Shown here: positions 30,735 to 38,444 of the stretch, piece by piece
Layout of the letters: the number at the start of each line of letters is the position of its first letter
Position numbering within the stretch: position 1 is the stretch's first letter
Made by a program: the position numbers and the translations under genes
The notes under the pieces: model-generated
Database searches by the model: none
What the model was told of the DNA's origin: nothing
What the model saw: only the letters and a program-made list of their open reading frames with translations
Source: Streptomyces sp. NBC_01723
GTDB lineage: Bacteria; Actinomycetota; Actinomycetes; Streptomycetales; Streptomycetaceae
Assembly: GCF_036246005.1 (NCBI RefSeq)
Contig: NZ_CP109172.1
Span: forward strand, 23,787-87,786
Direction: 5' to 3'
Length of the DNA stretch: 64,000 nt

Positions 30735-31404
30735 GCGGGTGCTCCTTCGGCTGGTCCTGATCGGCGCGGGCGGCGATGCCGTCGGCTATCTCGCGGGTGT
30801 TGATGGGCTGGGTGTCGGTGGCTGATGCGGTGGCGCGGGTGATGGGGCCGGTGGGGACGGGGATGGACTGGGTGATCGCGTCGCCGATGGCGTCGGGGCG
30901 GGCCCAGGTGGGGCCGGTGTGGATGCCGAGGTCGGCGAGTTCGTCCGGGGTGAGGGGCGGGATGGTGGTGAGGTCGTGGTGGGGGGTGGTGCAGCGGGCG
31001 GCGAAGACGCGGGCGGCGATGGATGCGGCGGGGGTGGGGATGGCGTAGGTGTGGACGGCGCCCATGCGGCAGGTGGCCTGCCAGGTGAGGGTTCGGGTGG
31101 TGTGGTTGTAGTGGAGGGTGCCGTCGTTGAGGCGGCGGGTGGCGGTGCCGTCGCGGTGGTCGGTCCAGTCGCGGATGCGGTGGGTGGGGAGGCCGGCTTG
31201 GCGGGCGGCGTGGACGGCGTAGATCTGGCTGTCGGCGATGAAGTCGAGGGCGCGGGTGGGTCGGGTGGGTGCGGGTTTGACGAGGGAGAGGCGGGGCTGG
31301 GTTTGTTTGCGGGTGCGGGGGCCGGTGGTGGTTTTCTTCGCTGCGGTCTTCTTGCTGGTGGTCTTCTTGGTGGTGTTGGTGCGGGGGCTGGTGGTTCTGG
31401 CCAT
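30727..31404 (-). CDS. Hypothetical protein with Lys/Thr-rich histone-like N-terminus, 225 aa
   Basis: Residues 1-40 are a Lys/Thr-rich low-complexity tail (NTTKKTTSKKTAAKKTTTGP), like the tails of histone-like or DNA-coating proteins. The body has a globular alpha/beta part (ALDFIADSQIYAVHAARQAG, GAVHTYAIPTPAASIAARVF) with no known motif. Low-complexity DNA might be prone to length change. Unknown function; DNA binding is plausible from the tail. Confidence 0.65.
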   Translation of the reverse strand: MARTTSPRTNTTKKTTSKKTAAKKTTTGPRTRKQTQPRLSLVKPAPTRPTRALDFIADSQIYAVHAARQAGLPTHRIRDWTDHRDGTATRRLNDGTLHYNHTTRTLTWQATCRMGAVHTYAIPTPAASIAARVFAARCTTPHHDLTTIPPLTPDELADLGIHTGPTWARPDAIGDAITQSIPVPTGPITRATASATDTQPINTREIADGIAARADQDQPKEHPHG

Positions 31405-31470
31405 GGCGGGCTCCCGTTCGCGGGGTGGGGCTGGTGTCGGGTGGTGCTCCGGTGCTCGTGCGGTGGGGGG

Positions 31471-31695
31471 TTAGGGGGTGGGTGGGGTGAGGTCGTCGCG
31501 GAGGCTGGTGAGGACGCCGATGGCGAGGTGGAGGCCGGGGTCGAGGCGGGGGTTGCCGGTCCACTTGTCGAGGTGGGTGACGGCTTCGTTGAGGTTCGCG
31601 ACCCGGGAGGCTTCCTGAAGGTGCGTGAGCTGGACTTTGAGGGCGGCGAGTTCGGCGGAAACCCGGTCCAGGCGGGCTTGGAGGTCGGCGGTCAT
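31471..31695 (-). CDS. Small coiled-coil protein, 74 aa
   Basis: Heptad-like helix MTADLQARLDRVSAELAALK-VQLTHLQEA followed by a short helical tail (LDPGLHLAIGVLTSLRDDL). Coupled by ATGA to the next-upstream gene. No family recognised. Confidence 0.6.
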   Translation of the reverse strand: MTADLQARLDRVSAELAALKVQLTHLQEASRVANLNEAVTHLDKWTGNPRLDPGLHLAIGVLTSLRDDLTPPTP

Positions 31696-32027
31696 CGGGG
31701 GGCCTGCTGACGGTGCCGGCGGTGGAGGCTGCTGGTTTCGCGGCCCTGCTTGCGGGCCAGCCAGGTCTGGGCGACCTCGGCCTGGGCGTTGGCCTGGGCG
31801 ATGTGGGTGTTCATGAGGCCGACGACGGTGTTGCCGTAGCCGCAGACGTAGAGGTCGATGGAGTCGCGGCCGGTGGAGGGGACGTCGAGCATTTCCTCGG
31901 CACGGCGCTTCAGGTCGTGGATGTTCTCGCCGGCGGCGTGTTCGTCGTAGGCGTCGGCGACGCCCATGGCGTAGAAGGGGTCGCGGGCGAAGGGGCTGAC
32001 GGCGGGGGTGTAGGCGTGGGTGGTCAT
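31692..32027 (-). CDS. Hypothetical protein, 111 aa
   Basis: An acidic, soluble protein (SPFARDPFYAMGVADAYDEH; DLKRRAEEMLDVPSTGRDSI) with YVCGYGNTVVGLMNTHIAQA in the middle and a basic end. GAAAGGG precedes the ATG. Function unknown. Confidence 0.6.
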   Translation of the reverse strand: MTTHAYTPAVSPFARDPFYAMGVADAYDEHAAGENIHDLKRRAEEMLDVPSTGRDSIDLYVCGYGNTVVGLMNTHIAQANAQAEVAQTWLARKQGRETSSLHRRHRQQAPR

Positions 32028-32038
32028 GGCGGGCCCTT

Positions 32039-32461
32039 TCAGGCAGCGTGGGGGTTGGCGGTCTGCTCGGTGAGGGTGTCGGCGGCGCGGAGGATGCGGC
32101 CGATGACCTCGGAGACGGTGGGCGGGGCGCTGGAGAACGGGGCGCGGGTGGCGGCCCAGTTGGAGATGTGCTCGATGTAGTCCGGTTCGCCGTCGGTCTC
32201 GCAGGGCTCGGTGTCGAGGGCGGCGGAGATGGCACAGATGGCGGCCATGGCGGGCTCGGACGCTTCGATGAGGGCGAGGGAGGCGACCTCGTCGGCGAAG
32301 AACACGGCGGGGGCGGGGCGGTCTTCGGCGACGGTGTAGGCGATGGCGCAGATGTCGAGCTGGTCCATCGGTCCGCGGCTGGCGAACTGGGTTCCGCGGT
32401 GGAGGCCCTGGGTGTTGATGACGGTGGCCATGCGGCGGAGTACGCGGCGGGTGCTGGGCAT
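32039..32461 (-). CDS. DUF6197-like protein, 140 aa
   Basis: The pattern VLRRMATVINTQGLHRGTQF, LDICAIAYTVAE, and a later helical SEVIGRILRAADTL resembles DUF6197 proteins of actinobacteria, which are small, all-helical and of unknown role. AGAGAGG lies seven bases before the ATG. An in-frame start at 32515 is possible but less supported. Confidence 0.6.
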   Translation of the reverse strand: MPSTRRVLRRMATVINTQGLHRGTQFASRGPMDQLDICAIAYTVAEDRPAPAVFFADEVASLALIEASEPAMAAICAISAALDTEPCETDGEPDYIEHISNWAATRAPFSSAPPTVSEVIGRILRAADTLTEQTANPHAA

Positions 32462-32542
32462 CGGGGGCCTCTCTTGGCGGTGGGTGTTCTCCCGGCGGCG
32501 CGGTGTCGGCTTCACGCGCCGCCGGGGAGCTGGTGGGGTGAG

Positions 32543-32890
32543 TCAGGCAACGGACTTGGCGCGCTCGGCTTCCTGGGCAGCGGTGAGGGCGTCCTGCTGC
32601 TGGATCTCGCGCTGGCTGGAGGGCCGGTAGATGGGCATCGGGCCGACTCGGACCCCGGTGTCCTTGCCGTCGGCGAGAAGGTGCCAGCGGTTGTAGGCGT
32701 TCTCCCAGGCGAGGAGGGGGCGGGTCCTGTCGTCGTCCGGGTCGGGGGTGCCGTACTCGTAGGACTCGTAGTCGTCGGCGGCGCTCTCCTTGGCGGTGTC
32801 CTCGTCGAGGTAGAGGGCGAAGCCGTCCCACATGTCGTTGTCCTCCCACCAGGCGAGGTGAACGGTGAGGGCGCGGGTCAGTCGGGGCAT
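32543..32890 (-). CDS. Hypothetical acidic protein, 115 aa
   Basis: Beta strand-like start (LTRALTVHLAWWEDNDMWDG) then an acidic helix (DEDTAKESAADDYESYEYGT) and a basic/Gln-rich tail. No family. GGAGGAC precedes the ATG. It is in the leftward run below P-box promoter 4. Confidence 0.6.
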   Translation of the reverse strand: MPRLTRALTVHLAWWEDNDMWDGFALYLDEDTAKESAADDYESYEYGTPDPDDDRTRPLLAWENAYNRWHLLADGKDTGVRVGPMPIYRPSSQREIQQQDALTAAQEAERAKSVA

Positions 32891-32904
32891 GGTCTGGTCC
32901 TCCG

Positions 32905-33249
32905 TCAGTCGGTGATGGGGCGGGGGTGGTCGTGTCCGCAGGTGGGGCACTGGAGCTGCGAGAGGTTGCAGTTGGGGCTGTTGGTGGCGGTGACGACGGC
33001 GCCGGGGAGGGCGGTGTCGAAGATGACGGCGCAGCCACAGCCGAAGGCGTCCGTGTAGCAGGAGCAACGGGCGACGTCCCGGGCGCTCAGGCCGGTGAGG
33101 ACGGCGAGGGTGTCCATGAGGGGCTGGTAGTCGTGGGGGCCGGCCGTGTCGGCGCGTTCCATGAGCTGGTCGAAGCGGTCCTGGTCGTCGGTGCTCAGGG
33201 TGCGGTAGTCGGCTTCGAGGCTGGGGCGGGCATGCGTGATCACGGCCAC
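32905..33249 (-). CDS. Cys-rich small protein, first gene below P-box 4, 114 aa
   Basis: N-terminal helix (SLEADYRTLSTDDQDRFDQL), then CSCYTDAFGCGC, and C-terminal CPTCGHDHP, giving a possible metal site. The GTG at 33249 is chosen because CTGGAG lies five bases upstream; a GTG at 33243 is also possible. It lies about 70 bases below the -10 of P-box promoter 4. Confidence 0.6.
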   Translation of the reverse strand: MAVITHARPSLEADYRTLSTDDQDRFDQLMERADTAGPHDYQPLMDTLAVLTGLSARDVARCSCYTDAFGCGCAVIFDTALPGAVVTATNSPNCNLSQLQCPTCGHDHPRPITD

Positions 33250-33317
33250 GGTGGCTCCAGGGGGTTCAAGAGGTGTGCAATTCCCGCTGGTGAGGGGGGT
33301 TTTGCTGTCTTGGTGTG

Positions 33318-33364
33318 TCCACCGTACCGCCATACACATGGCATTGCAATGCGTATGGCGGGTT
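33318..33364 (-). promoter_or_regulatory. P-box promoter 4 (leftward)
   Basis: On the minus strand: -35 TTGCAA (33344-33349), 17 bp, -10 TACGGT (33321-33326), GG. The dyad 33331-33357 is palindromic at 22 of 27 positions. It heads the leftward DNA-metabolism run 33249-26328. Confidence 0.78.
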
Positions 33365-33385
33365 GAGTCTGTGTGGGCATGAGAA

Positions 33386-33425
33386 AGCCCCCGGCTCCCC
33401 CTGGGGATTCAGGGAGCCGAGGGCG
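33386..33425 (-). terminator. Terminator upstream of P-box 4
   Basis: Read leftward, GCCC-CGGCTCCC and GGGAGCCG-GGGC arms (one mismatch) with a 12-base loop are followed by TTTCTC. It ends the 33440-33688 gene and insulates the P-box 4 operon. Confidence 0.8.
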
Positions 33426-33439
33426 GTCTGAAAGGCCGG

Positions 33440-33688
33440 TCAGTCCACGGGCCTGCCCGGGACCGGATACCGGCGGGTGTAGGACTCCAGCAGATCACTG
33501 AAGCTGACCATCATCTCGCGGCCACGGAACTTCCGGTCCAGGCGGTCCTGCTTCACCCAGCGGGTGAACGTTCCGCGCGAGAGGTCAATCCCCGCATCCC
33601 CGAAAAGGAGCTGAGCATCCTTCAGGGTCACAGGGTCCTCAAGCGTGGCCGAGTCGCAGGTCTCGGGGCTGAGGGTGCTGATGGCCAT
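33440..33688 (-). CDS. Small excisionase/MerR-like DNA-binding protein, 82 aa
   Basis: VTLKDAQLLFGDAGIDLSRG, TFTRWVKQDRLDRK and a FSDLLESYTRRYP end fit the winged HTH of small MerR/Xis-like proteins. GGGAGG lies four bases before ATG 33688; an earlier ATG adds four residues. It could serve as an excisionase for the recombinases at 48.6-50.6 kb or as a regulator. It is transcribed just before a strong terminator. Confidence 0.65.
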   Translation of the reverse strand: MAISTLSPETCDSATLEDPVTLKDAQLLFGDAGIDLSRGTFTRWVKQDRLDRKFRGREMMVSFSDLLESYTRRYPVPGRPVD

Positions 33689-33814
33689 GCGGCCTCCCAT
33701 GATCGACGGCCACAGTTCGCAGCTCCGGCGGCCGATGACGGGTGGACCTGGTGGGTCCGGGTGTGGTGGTTGTGTGCAGTTGTGGGTTGCTAGGTACGAC
33801 TCGTATACCCCGGA

Positions 33815-34384
33815 TCAGGTTGCACGGACCTGCCGAAGATTTTTCCGGCCCTGCACGTACTCGTGGGCGAGTTCGGCGAGGCTGAACGTGCGGTGCCGGC
33901 CGTCGCTGGTACGGCGGGCACAGTGCCGGTTGACGCACATTGCTTTGCTGATGTTGTTCCGCCAGAACAGGCCGGGGGCTTGGCAGTCGGGGCAGCGGTG
34001 GCGTCGGATGACGGTGGTGTCGCCGGCGGCGAGGGCGTGTTCGAGGCGGTGCCGGTATTCGAGGGTGTCGCGGCGTTGCTGGACGGCTTCCGGTGCGTTG
34101 GCGGTGGCTTCGACGCACCAGCGGTAGATGTCGGCGTTGTCGTCGGGGATGGGGCCGGGGTCGGGGTTGGCTTCTCGGGTGGTGGTGATGACTTCGGCTA
34201 CGGTCCGGTCGATGTGTTCGAGGACGCGGACGTTGAAGGGCAGCGGGGGGCTGGTGATGGTTCCGCGGGGCGCGGAGGATATGTAGGAGTGGCCTTCGGC
34301 GCTGGTGACGGGGTGTTCGCGGTGGTACTCGGTGAGCTGCCGGAGTCTTGCCGTGGCGCTGTCCGTGCTGTCCGGGTGGTTCAT
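33815..34384 (-). CDS. Hypothetical protein with C-terminal zinc ribbon, 189 aa
   Basis: N-terminal helical part (ARLRQLTEYHREHPVTSAEG), a central alpha/beta region (RVLEHIDRTVAEVITTTREA), and a C-terminal zinc ribbon (RCPDCQAPGLFWRNNISKAM, then CVNRHCARR). GGGGA lies before the ATG. Upstream lies the 18-bp palindrome at 34538. Function unknown; DNA binding likely through the ribbon. Confidence 0.65.
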   Translation of the reverse strand: MNHPDSTDSATARLRQLTEYHREHPVTSAEGHSYISSAPRGTITSPPLPFNVRVLEHIDRTVAEVITTTREANPDPGPIPDDNADIYRWCVEATANAPEAVQQRRDTLEYRHRLEHALAAGDTTVIRRHRCPDCQAPGLFWRNNISKAMCVNRHCARRTSDGRHRTFSLAELAHEYVQGRKNLRQVRAT

Positions 34385-34537
34385 GGGTGTGTCCCCCGTC
34401 CCCTGGGGTCCCCGTGGGGCGCGGGGCGTCCGTGCAGGCTGGTGCAGGGGGCGCGCGCCGGAGACCGGTGATGCTGTTTCCGGGTGGTTCCGGACGCCCC
34501 ATGATGGCATGAGTGGGGCGGAAGTTGAACGTTTCGC

Positions 34538-34555
34538 GACTGTTGATCAACAGTC
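34538..34555. promoter_or_regulatory. Perfect 18-bp palindrome, candidate operator
   Basis: GACTGTTGATCAACAGTC is a perfect dyad in the 245-bp gap between two leftward genes, in a position where the promoter for 33815-34384 should lie. It is A+T-richer than the surroundings. A dimeric regulator site is the simplest reading. Confidence 0.5.
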
Positions 34556-34578
34556 TGTTGCGGAACCGTGGTGGCCGG

Positions 34579-34607
34579 GCCGGGGGCAGAGTGGAAAAAC
34601 CCCCGGC
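34579..34607 (-). terminator. Hairpin after the 34630 gene
   Basis: GCCGGGGG and CCCCCGGC flank a 13-base loop with a T-run inside on the minus strand. It lies 22 bases beyond the stop at 34630. Confidence 0.5.
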
Positions 34608-34629
34608 ATATTCGGACACCCCGGCTGCG

Positions 34630-35070
34630 TCAGCCCGGGTCGATGATCCGGGGAGCGCGCCGCATGCCGTCCAGGGGGATCATCATTTCCCGCAACTGGT
34701 CATCGGTCAGAACACCCTGTGCGTGGAAGCCTTGGAGGGTGCGTTCCCACATGTCCAGGGTCAGCAGGAATGTGGCCCGGGTCTGCGGGTTGGTCAGGGA
34801 CTGGTCGATCGCGTTGAAGCTGGTCTCGATGGTTTCGGCCCAGGCCTGGAGTGCGGACACGTCGTCGGGTCGCGCTCCGGAGCGAGGGATGGGAGGGATG
34901 CGGTGCTCGGGTTGCTGGGTGTCGCCCATGTGGTGCCACCGTCCCCTGGCCGTGCGGAGGGCGCCGCGGGTGCGGCGCGGGTTGAGGGGGAGTACGGCCG
35001 CATCACCGAGGCTGTTCACGTCGTCGTTGACGTAGGGGCGTGCGGGGTCGGCCGGTTGTGCTGCGGACAT
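34630..35070 (-). CDS. Hypothetical protein, 146 aa
   Basis: A Pro/Arg-rich N-terminal third is followed by a helical domain (DDVSALQAWAETIETSFNAI; TFLLTLDMWERTLQGFHAQG; LTDDQLREMMIPLDGM). No family recognised. GGAGCGGAGA precedes the ATG. It sits between the ParB terminator gap and the 34538 palindrome. Confidence 0.6.
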   Translation of the reverse strand: MSAAQPADPARPYVNDDVNSLGDAAVLPLNPRRTRGALRTARGRWHHMGDTQQPEHRIPPIPRSGARPDDVSALQAWAETIETSFNAIDQSLTNPQTRATFLLTLDMWERTLQGFHAQGVLTDDQLREMMIPLDGMRRAPRIIDPG

Positions 35071-35620
35071 GGGGCGTCTCCGCTCCTCCGGCAGTGTGGG
35101 AAGGCAGGGTCCTCGTATGCCCGCAGCCTCACGGTTGTGGGCACCCTGACGCGGGACGGCTGCCAGTCCGAACCGCGGGGATTCACTGTGGCACTGATTG
35201 GGGTGAGTGGCGAAGACCAGTGGAAGTTTTCACCAGCCCGTGACCGAGACCGGTTACGCAGATGGCTGGAACTGCTACAGCGGGTGCTGGAGGGGGGTGG
35301 GGGGTGTCCTCGCGGTCATGCCCGTTCGGTGACGCCAGTCTAGTTCCGGAACTCTTCACGCGGGAGGGCTTGTTCCCGGTCTGTTCGCCGGGGCCGAGGG
35401 GGACACCGGGAGGGCTGCGAAACGGGCCGGCTAAGCCCGCCCCTCCGCGGCGCCCCTGGGTCCGTCCTCGGCCTGGCGGCCGGCCACCCAGCGGGGCCGA
35501 CGGCTTCCAGCCAAGGTGGCAGGTTTGCACGGGGCAAGGGTTCGGGCGGGGAGGTCACTCGAACGGGCGAGTCGAAACCCAGGCAAGCTACACGTACTGA
35601 CCATCGTTCAACGAGGGCAC
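35071..35620. other. 550-bp region without a convincing gene
   Basis: Open frames here have Pro/Gly/Arg shadow composition and no ribosome sites. Visible structure is limited to a 12-bp palindrome AGTTCCGGAACT (35342-35353) and a repeated CGAACGGGCGAGTCGAA-like stretch near 35561. It may hold regulatory DNA or an RNA gene I cannot see. Confidence 0.4.
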
Positions 35621-35645
35621 AAAAAAAGGGGCGCCCCGCTCCCCT
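35621..35645 (-). terminator. Terminator of the parAB operon
   Basis: Read leftward, GGGGCGCCCC and surrounding G/C pairs are followed by seven T residues, 30 bases beyond the parB stop. The U-run is the clearest in the right half. Confidence 0.75.
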
Positions 35646-35674
35646 GCCGGATGACAGAGGAACGAGACGCCAGG

Positions 35675-36763
35675 TCAGCTGGTGTGGTCGGTGGAAGCCT
35701 CGGGGAGCGACTGGACGAGGGAGCGGAGACGCTCCGGGTCCCTGGTGCGGGCTTTCTCCGCGAGGATGTGCAGCAGCTGGAAGAGGTGGTCCTCTTCCAT
35801 CCGGGCGTCCAGGAGCATGCCGAGTGCGCCAGGCTTGTCGTACTCGATCGGGCGGGGCGGACGCGTCTCGGAGGGCGTGGACCGCGGTTCGGGAATGACT
35901 TCAGGCACCCGCTCTGACGGTGTGGGTGCCGGTCGTGCAGGCTCGCTCTTCTCTGCCCGGGGGGCGGGCTTAGCCGCAGCCTCCGGGATTATCACGCCGT
36001 GATAATCGGCGGGGCCGGCGACGCGTTCCACGACGTTCTCGGGATTCTCCTCGGTCTTCCTGCGGGACGCCTCCGCCCGCTGGTCGGCTTTGGACCGCTG
36101 CTCTTCGGGGGACAGTTTGCCAAGGTTGCGGACGTGCTCCACTCTCCGCTCGCCCGTCATCAGGTCCTTCTGAAGATCCGGTGCCAGCTTCAGGAGGGAC
36201 AGCTTGCTGGAAATGTTGGACTGGGAGATCCCGAGCCGCTTGGACGCCTTGGACTGGGAGCCGTAGTAGTCGACGAGCTGTTTCAGCGCGTGGGCTTCCT
36301 CTAGGTCGGTCATGTCGTCGCGGTGGTAGTTCGCGACGAACGCGGCCTCCAGGATCGCTTCGTCGGTGGCTAGGCGGGCGTTGTCGACGCGGACGGGGAT
36401 GGTGGCCAGTCCGACGCGGCGGGCGGCCTCGAGCCGGCGGTGGCCGTCGATGACGACGTACTGGGTGCCGTCGTCCAGGTCGTCGGCGCGGTCGGCTCGG
36501 TCGCGGAGGTAGGCGTCAGCGGTCCCGATGACGATCGGGAGGATGACGCCGACCTCGCGGATGCTTTCCACCATCTCGTCGAGGTTGCGGAGGTGGTTGC
36601 GGGGGTTGTCGGGGTTCTCGCTGATCAGGGTGACGGGTACGTCGTTGATGCTGGCGGCGGTGTCCTGTCCTCCTATGCCGCGGATCAGGTCGCGTCGGGA
36701 TGGGCGGGCTTGGCTGGCGGCGCCGAATGCGGCGGACTTCCCGAGGGTGTCGGCTTTGCTCAT
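35675..36763 (-). CDS. parB: ParB-family centromere-binding partition protein
   Basis: The ParB N-domain shows VPVTLISENPDNPRNHLRNL, then VIDGHRRLEAARRVG, followed by AFVANYHRDDMTDLEEAHAL. The HTH (QSKASKRLGISQSNISSKLS) recognises parS. The C-terminal part (residues about 250-362) has a Pro-rich linker and a helical end (LFQLLHILAEKARTRD). 362 aa is normal for plasmid ParB. ATG overlaps the parA stop (ATGA). A parS-like 21-bp palindrome lies inside this gene; two more lie upstream of parA. It partitions the low-copy plasmid prophage; the pair also likely autoregulates. Confidence 0.9.
   Translation of the reverse strand: MSKADTLGKSAAFGAASQARPSRRDLIRGIGGQDTAASINDVPVTLISENPDNPRNHLRNLDEMVESIREVGVILPIVIGTADAYLRDRADRADDLDDGTQYVVIDGHRRLEAARRVGLATIPVRVDNARLATDEAILEAAFVANYHRDDMTDLEEAHALKQLVDYYGSQSKASKRLGISQSNISSKLSLLKLAPDLQKDLMTGERRVEHVRNLGKLSPEEQRSKADQRAEASRRKTEENPENVVERVAGPADYHGVIIPEAAAKPAPRAEKSEPARPAPTPSERVPEVIPEPRSTPSETRPPRPIEYDKPGALGMLLDARMEEDHLFQLLHILAEKARTRDPERLRSLVQSLPEASTDHTS
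35987..36007. promoter_or_regulatory. parS-like palindrome inside parB
   Basis: This 21-bp perfect palindrome has arms GATTATCACG and CGTGATAATC around a central C. Its core equals the two sites near 38009 and 38055. It encodes residues YHGVII in ParB, so the site has been kept under two constraints. Confidence 0.65.
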
Positions 36764-37923
36764 CGGGTGGCTCCCCTGGCGATCTGCCGCATCGCGTCAG
36801 CCTGGTCGCTGTTCGGTGCGTAGACGAGGAGAGGCTGCTGCATGCGGACGGCTTCGCGTTGTTCCTTCAGGTCTCCGATGATGGCGAGGACCTTGGGGTC
36901 GCCGATGTTCTTCCAGTTGTCCAGGGAGGAGGTGGCGACGTAGCCGCGGCGTGAGTCGTACTGGTTCACGACGAGGCCGAGGTAGTCGACGGTCAGGGAG
37001 AGGTCCTGGCAGAGGCTGCCGATCTGGTCGGCGAGCATGTCGTAGGCGGTGGCGGAGGAGTCTTCGGCGAGGACGGGGATGACGGTTCCGGAGACGCCAG
37101 CGGGTTCGCTGCGGCGGCGGCGCCCGTAGTAGAGGGCGGCGTCCATGGCGATGCCAAGGCTGGGCGGGCAGTCGATGACGATGACGTCGTAATCGCCTTC
37201 GAGGGGATGCAGGGCCAGCTCGAGGGATGCTTCCTTCTGGAAGCCGCGCTTCTGGGTGCCGACGACGGCGATGCTGGCGTCGAGGAGGAACGCGTCGTAG
37301 CAGGCGGGCAGTAGGTCGAGGCGTTTGCCGAAGCGCTCGCCCTCTATGGTCACGATCAGGTCGGCGAGATCGCCTTGTCCGTCGCCGCACATGTGGGAGA
37401 CGAGGCTGTCGGCGCCGGGCGGGATCTGTGGGATGCCGAGCTGCTGGCTGAGGTGAGCCTGCGGGTCGTAGTCGACGAGGAGGACGCGTTTGCCGTCTTC
37501 GGCGTAGGCCTGGGCGATGCCGGCGGCGATGGAGGTCTTGCCGACGCCGCCTTTCTGGTTGCAGACGATTTTGCGTTCGGGGTCGGTGCCCCGGGCGCCG
37601 TGTTGGGGGGAGGGGTTGGTGTCGAGCCAGTCCCGGACGGACTGGGCGAGGCCTTGGATGTAGGAGACGCCGCGGCTGGTGCAGGTGGTTTTGAAGTCCT
37701 CGTACAGGCCGGGCGGGAGCCAGGTGGAGAAGGATTTGGCGCCGGCGGTGTCGACTTCGAAGCCGGGGTGTTCGGTGGTCCGCCAGGCGGTGATGGCCGC
37801 TTCGACGGCGTCCTGGATGTCCAGGGTGAGTTCGGCGGCGCGGACTTTGAGCTGCTGTTGGAGTACCGACGGCAGCTTGGACGCCACCTTTTCCCGGTCT
37901 CCGTCGGGGTATGGAGAGGCCAT
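36760..37923 (-). CDS. parA: ParA-family partition ATPase with N-terminal extension
   Basis: The deviant Walker A KGGVGKTS starts near residue 124. It is followed by VLLVDYDPQAHLS and IVIDCPPSLG, which are standard ParA motifs. The first 110 residues are extra: LPSVLQQQLKVRAAELTLDI and AVEAAITAWRTTE look like a ribbon-helix-helix or DNA-binding segment, as in type Ia ParA that binds its own operator. 387 aa. AAGGTGA precedes the ATG. With ParB and the parS-like sites it forms a complete partition system. Confidence 0.92.
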   Translation of the reverse strand: MASPYPDGDREKVASKLPSVLQQQLKVRAAELTLDIQDAVEAAITAWRTTEHPGFEVDTAGAKSFSTWLPPGLYEDFKTTCTSRGVSYIQGLAQSVRDWLDTNPSPQHGARGTDPERKIVCNQKGGVGKTSIAAGIAQAYAEDGKRVLLVDYDPQAHLSQQLGIPQIPPGADSLVSHMCGDGQGDLADLIVTIEGERFGKRLDLLPACYDAFLLDASIAVVGTQKRGFQKEASLELALHPLEGDYDVIVIDCPPSLGIAMDAALYYGRRRRSEPAGVSGTVIPVLAEDSSATAYDMLADQIGSLCQDLSLTVDYLGLVVNQYDSRRGYVATSSLDNWKNIGDPKVLAIIGDLKEQREAVRMQQPLLVYAPNSDQADAMRQIARGATR

Positions 37924-38008
37924 GGCGTCACCTTACTGACTCGTGTGGTCAGGGTGGCACCCGGTTCACGGGTTCTGACCCGCTTTCACCCGCCTGGGTC
38001 ACGGCGTG

Positions 38009-38075
38009 GATTATCACGCCGTGATAGTTGGCGTCGGGGTGGAGCGTGGCTGCCGATTATCACGCCGTGATAGTT
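38009..38075. promoter_or_regulatory. Two tandem parS-like sites upstream of parA
   Basis: TTATCACGCCGTGATAG occurs at 38011-38027 and 38057-38073, each followed by TTGGCG, so a 26-bp unit is repeated 46 bp apart. The second lies over the end of the 38060 gene. They are 85-130 bp upstream of the parA start and are the probable centromere and an autoregulatory site. Confidence 0.72.
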
Positions 38076-38227
38076 GGCGGCTGGTCGTCTTCGTCGTCCA
38101 GGCCGTCGCTGTACGGCTGCCCGTCGCCGTAGTCGGCTTCGCGGAACAGGTCGCGGTGGTCGCGGACGAGGGGCGGCCGCGGGTAGTCGTGGCGGGGCTT
38201 GGCGGCGGGGAGGGTGGGGGCGGTCAC
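38060..38227 (-). CDS. Small acidic protein, 55 aa
   Basis: Basic/Pro-rich first half (MTAPTLPAAKPRHDYPRPPL) and a strongly acidic end (DYGDGQPYSDGLDDEDDQPP). GTG overlaps the upstream stop. The parS-like site at 38055 covers its last codons. Low-complexity sequence; function unknown. Confidence 0.5.
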   Translation of the reverse strand: MTAPTLPAAKPRHDYPRPPLVRDHRDLFREADYGDGQPYSDGLDDEDDQPPTITA

Positions 38228-38376
38228 TGGTGGCTCCCGGTCAGGATGGGCTCGGGGCGGGTGGCTGCGGGCTCGGGTTGGAGGGTGGTGGGGTTGATGC
38301 GGCCGCGTGTCCACTGGTCGAGCCAGGCCCGTTCCCGGGTGTCCTCGTGGGCGTGCCAGTCGGGGGTGTAGGGCAT
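38224..38376 (-). CDS. Small hypothetical protein, 50 aa
   Basis: The sequence starts MPYTPDWHAHEDTRERAWLD and continues QWTRGRINPTTLQPE. The ATG is in a good position after GGAGCC, and its stop overlaps the next gene (GTGA). No family; it sits between the DciA-like gene and parS. Confidence 0.5.
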   Translation of the reverse strand: MPYTPDWHAHEDTRERAWLDQWTRGRINPTTLQPEPAATRPEPILTGSHQ

Positions 38377-38444
38377 GGGCGGCTCCGATCGTGTGCGGTG
38401 ATCGCCCCCACGGTGCCTCAGAATCCGGCGGTCGTTCCCCTGGC

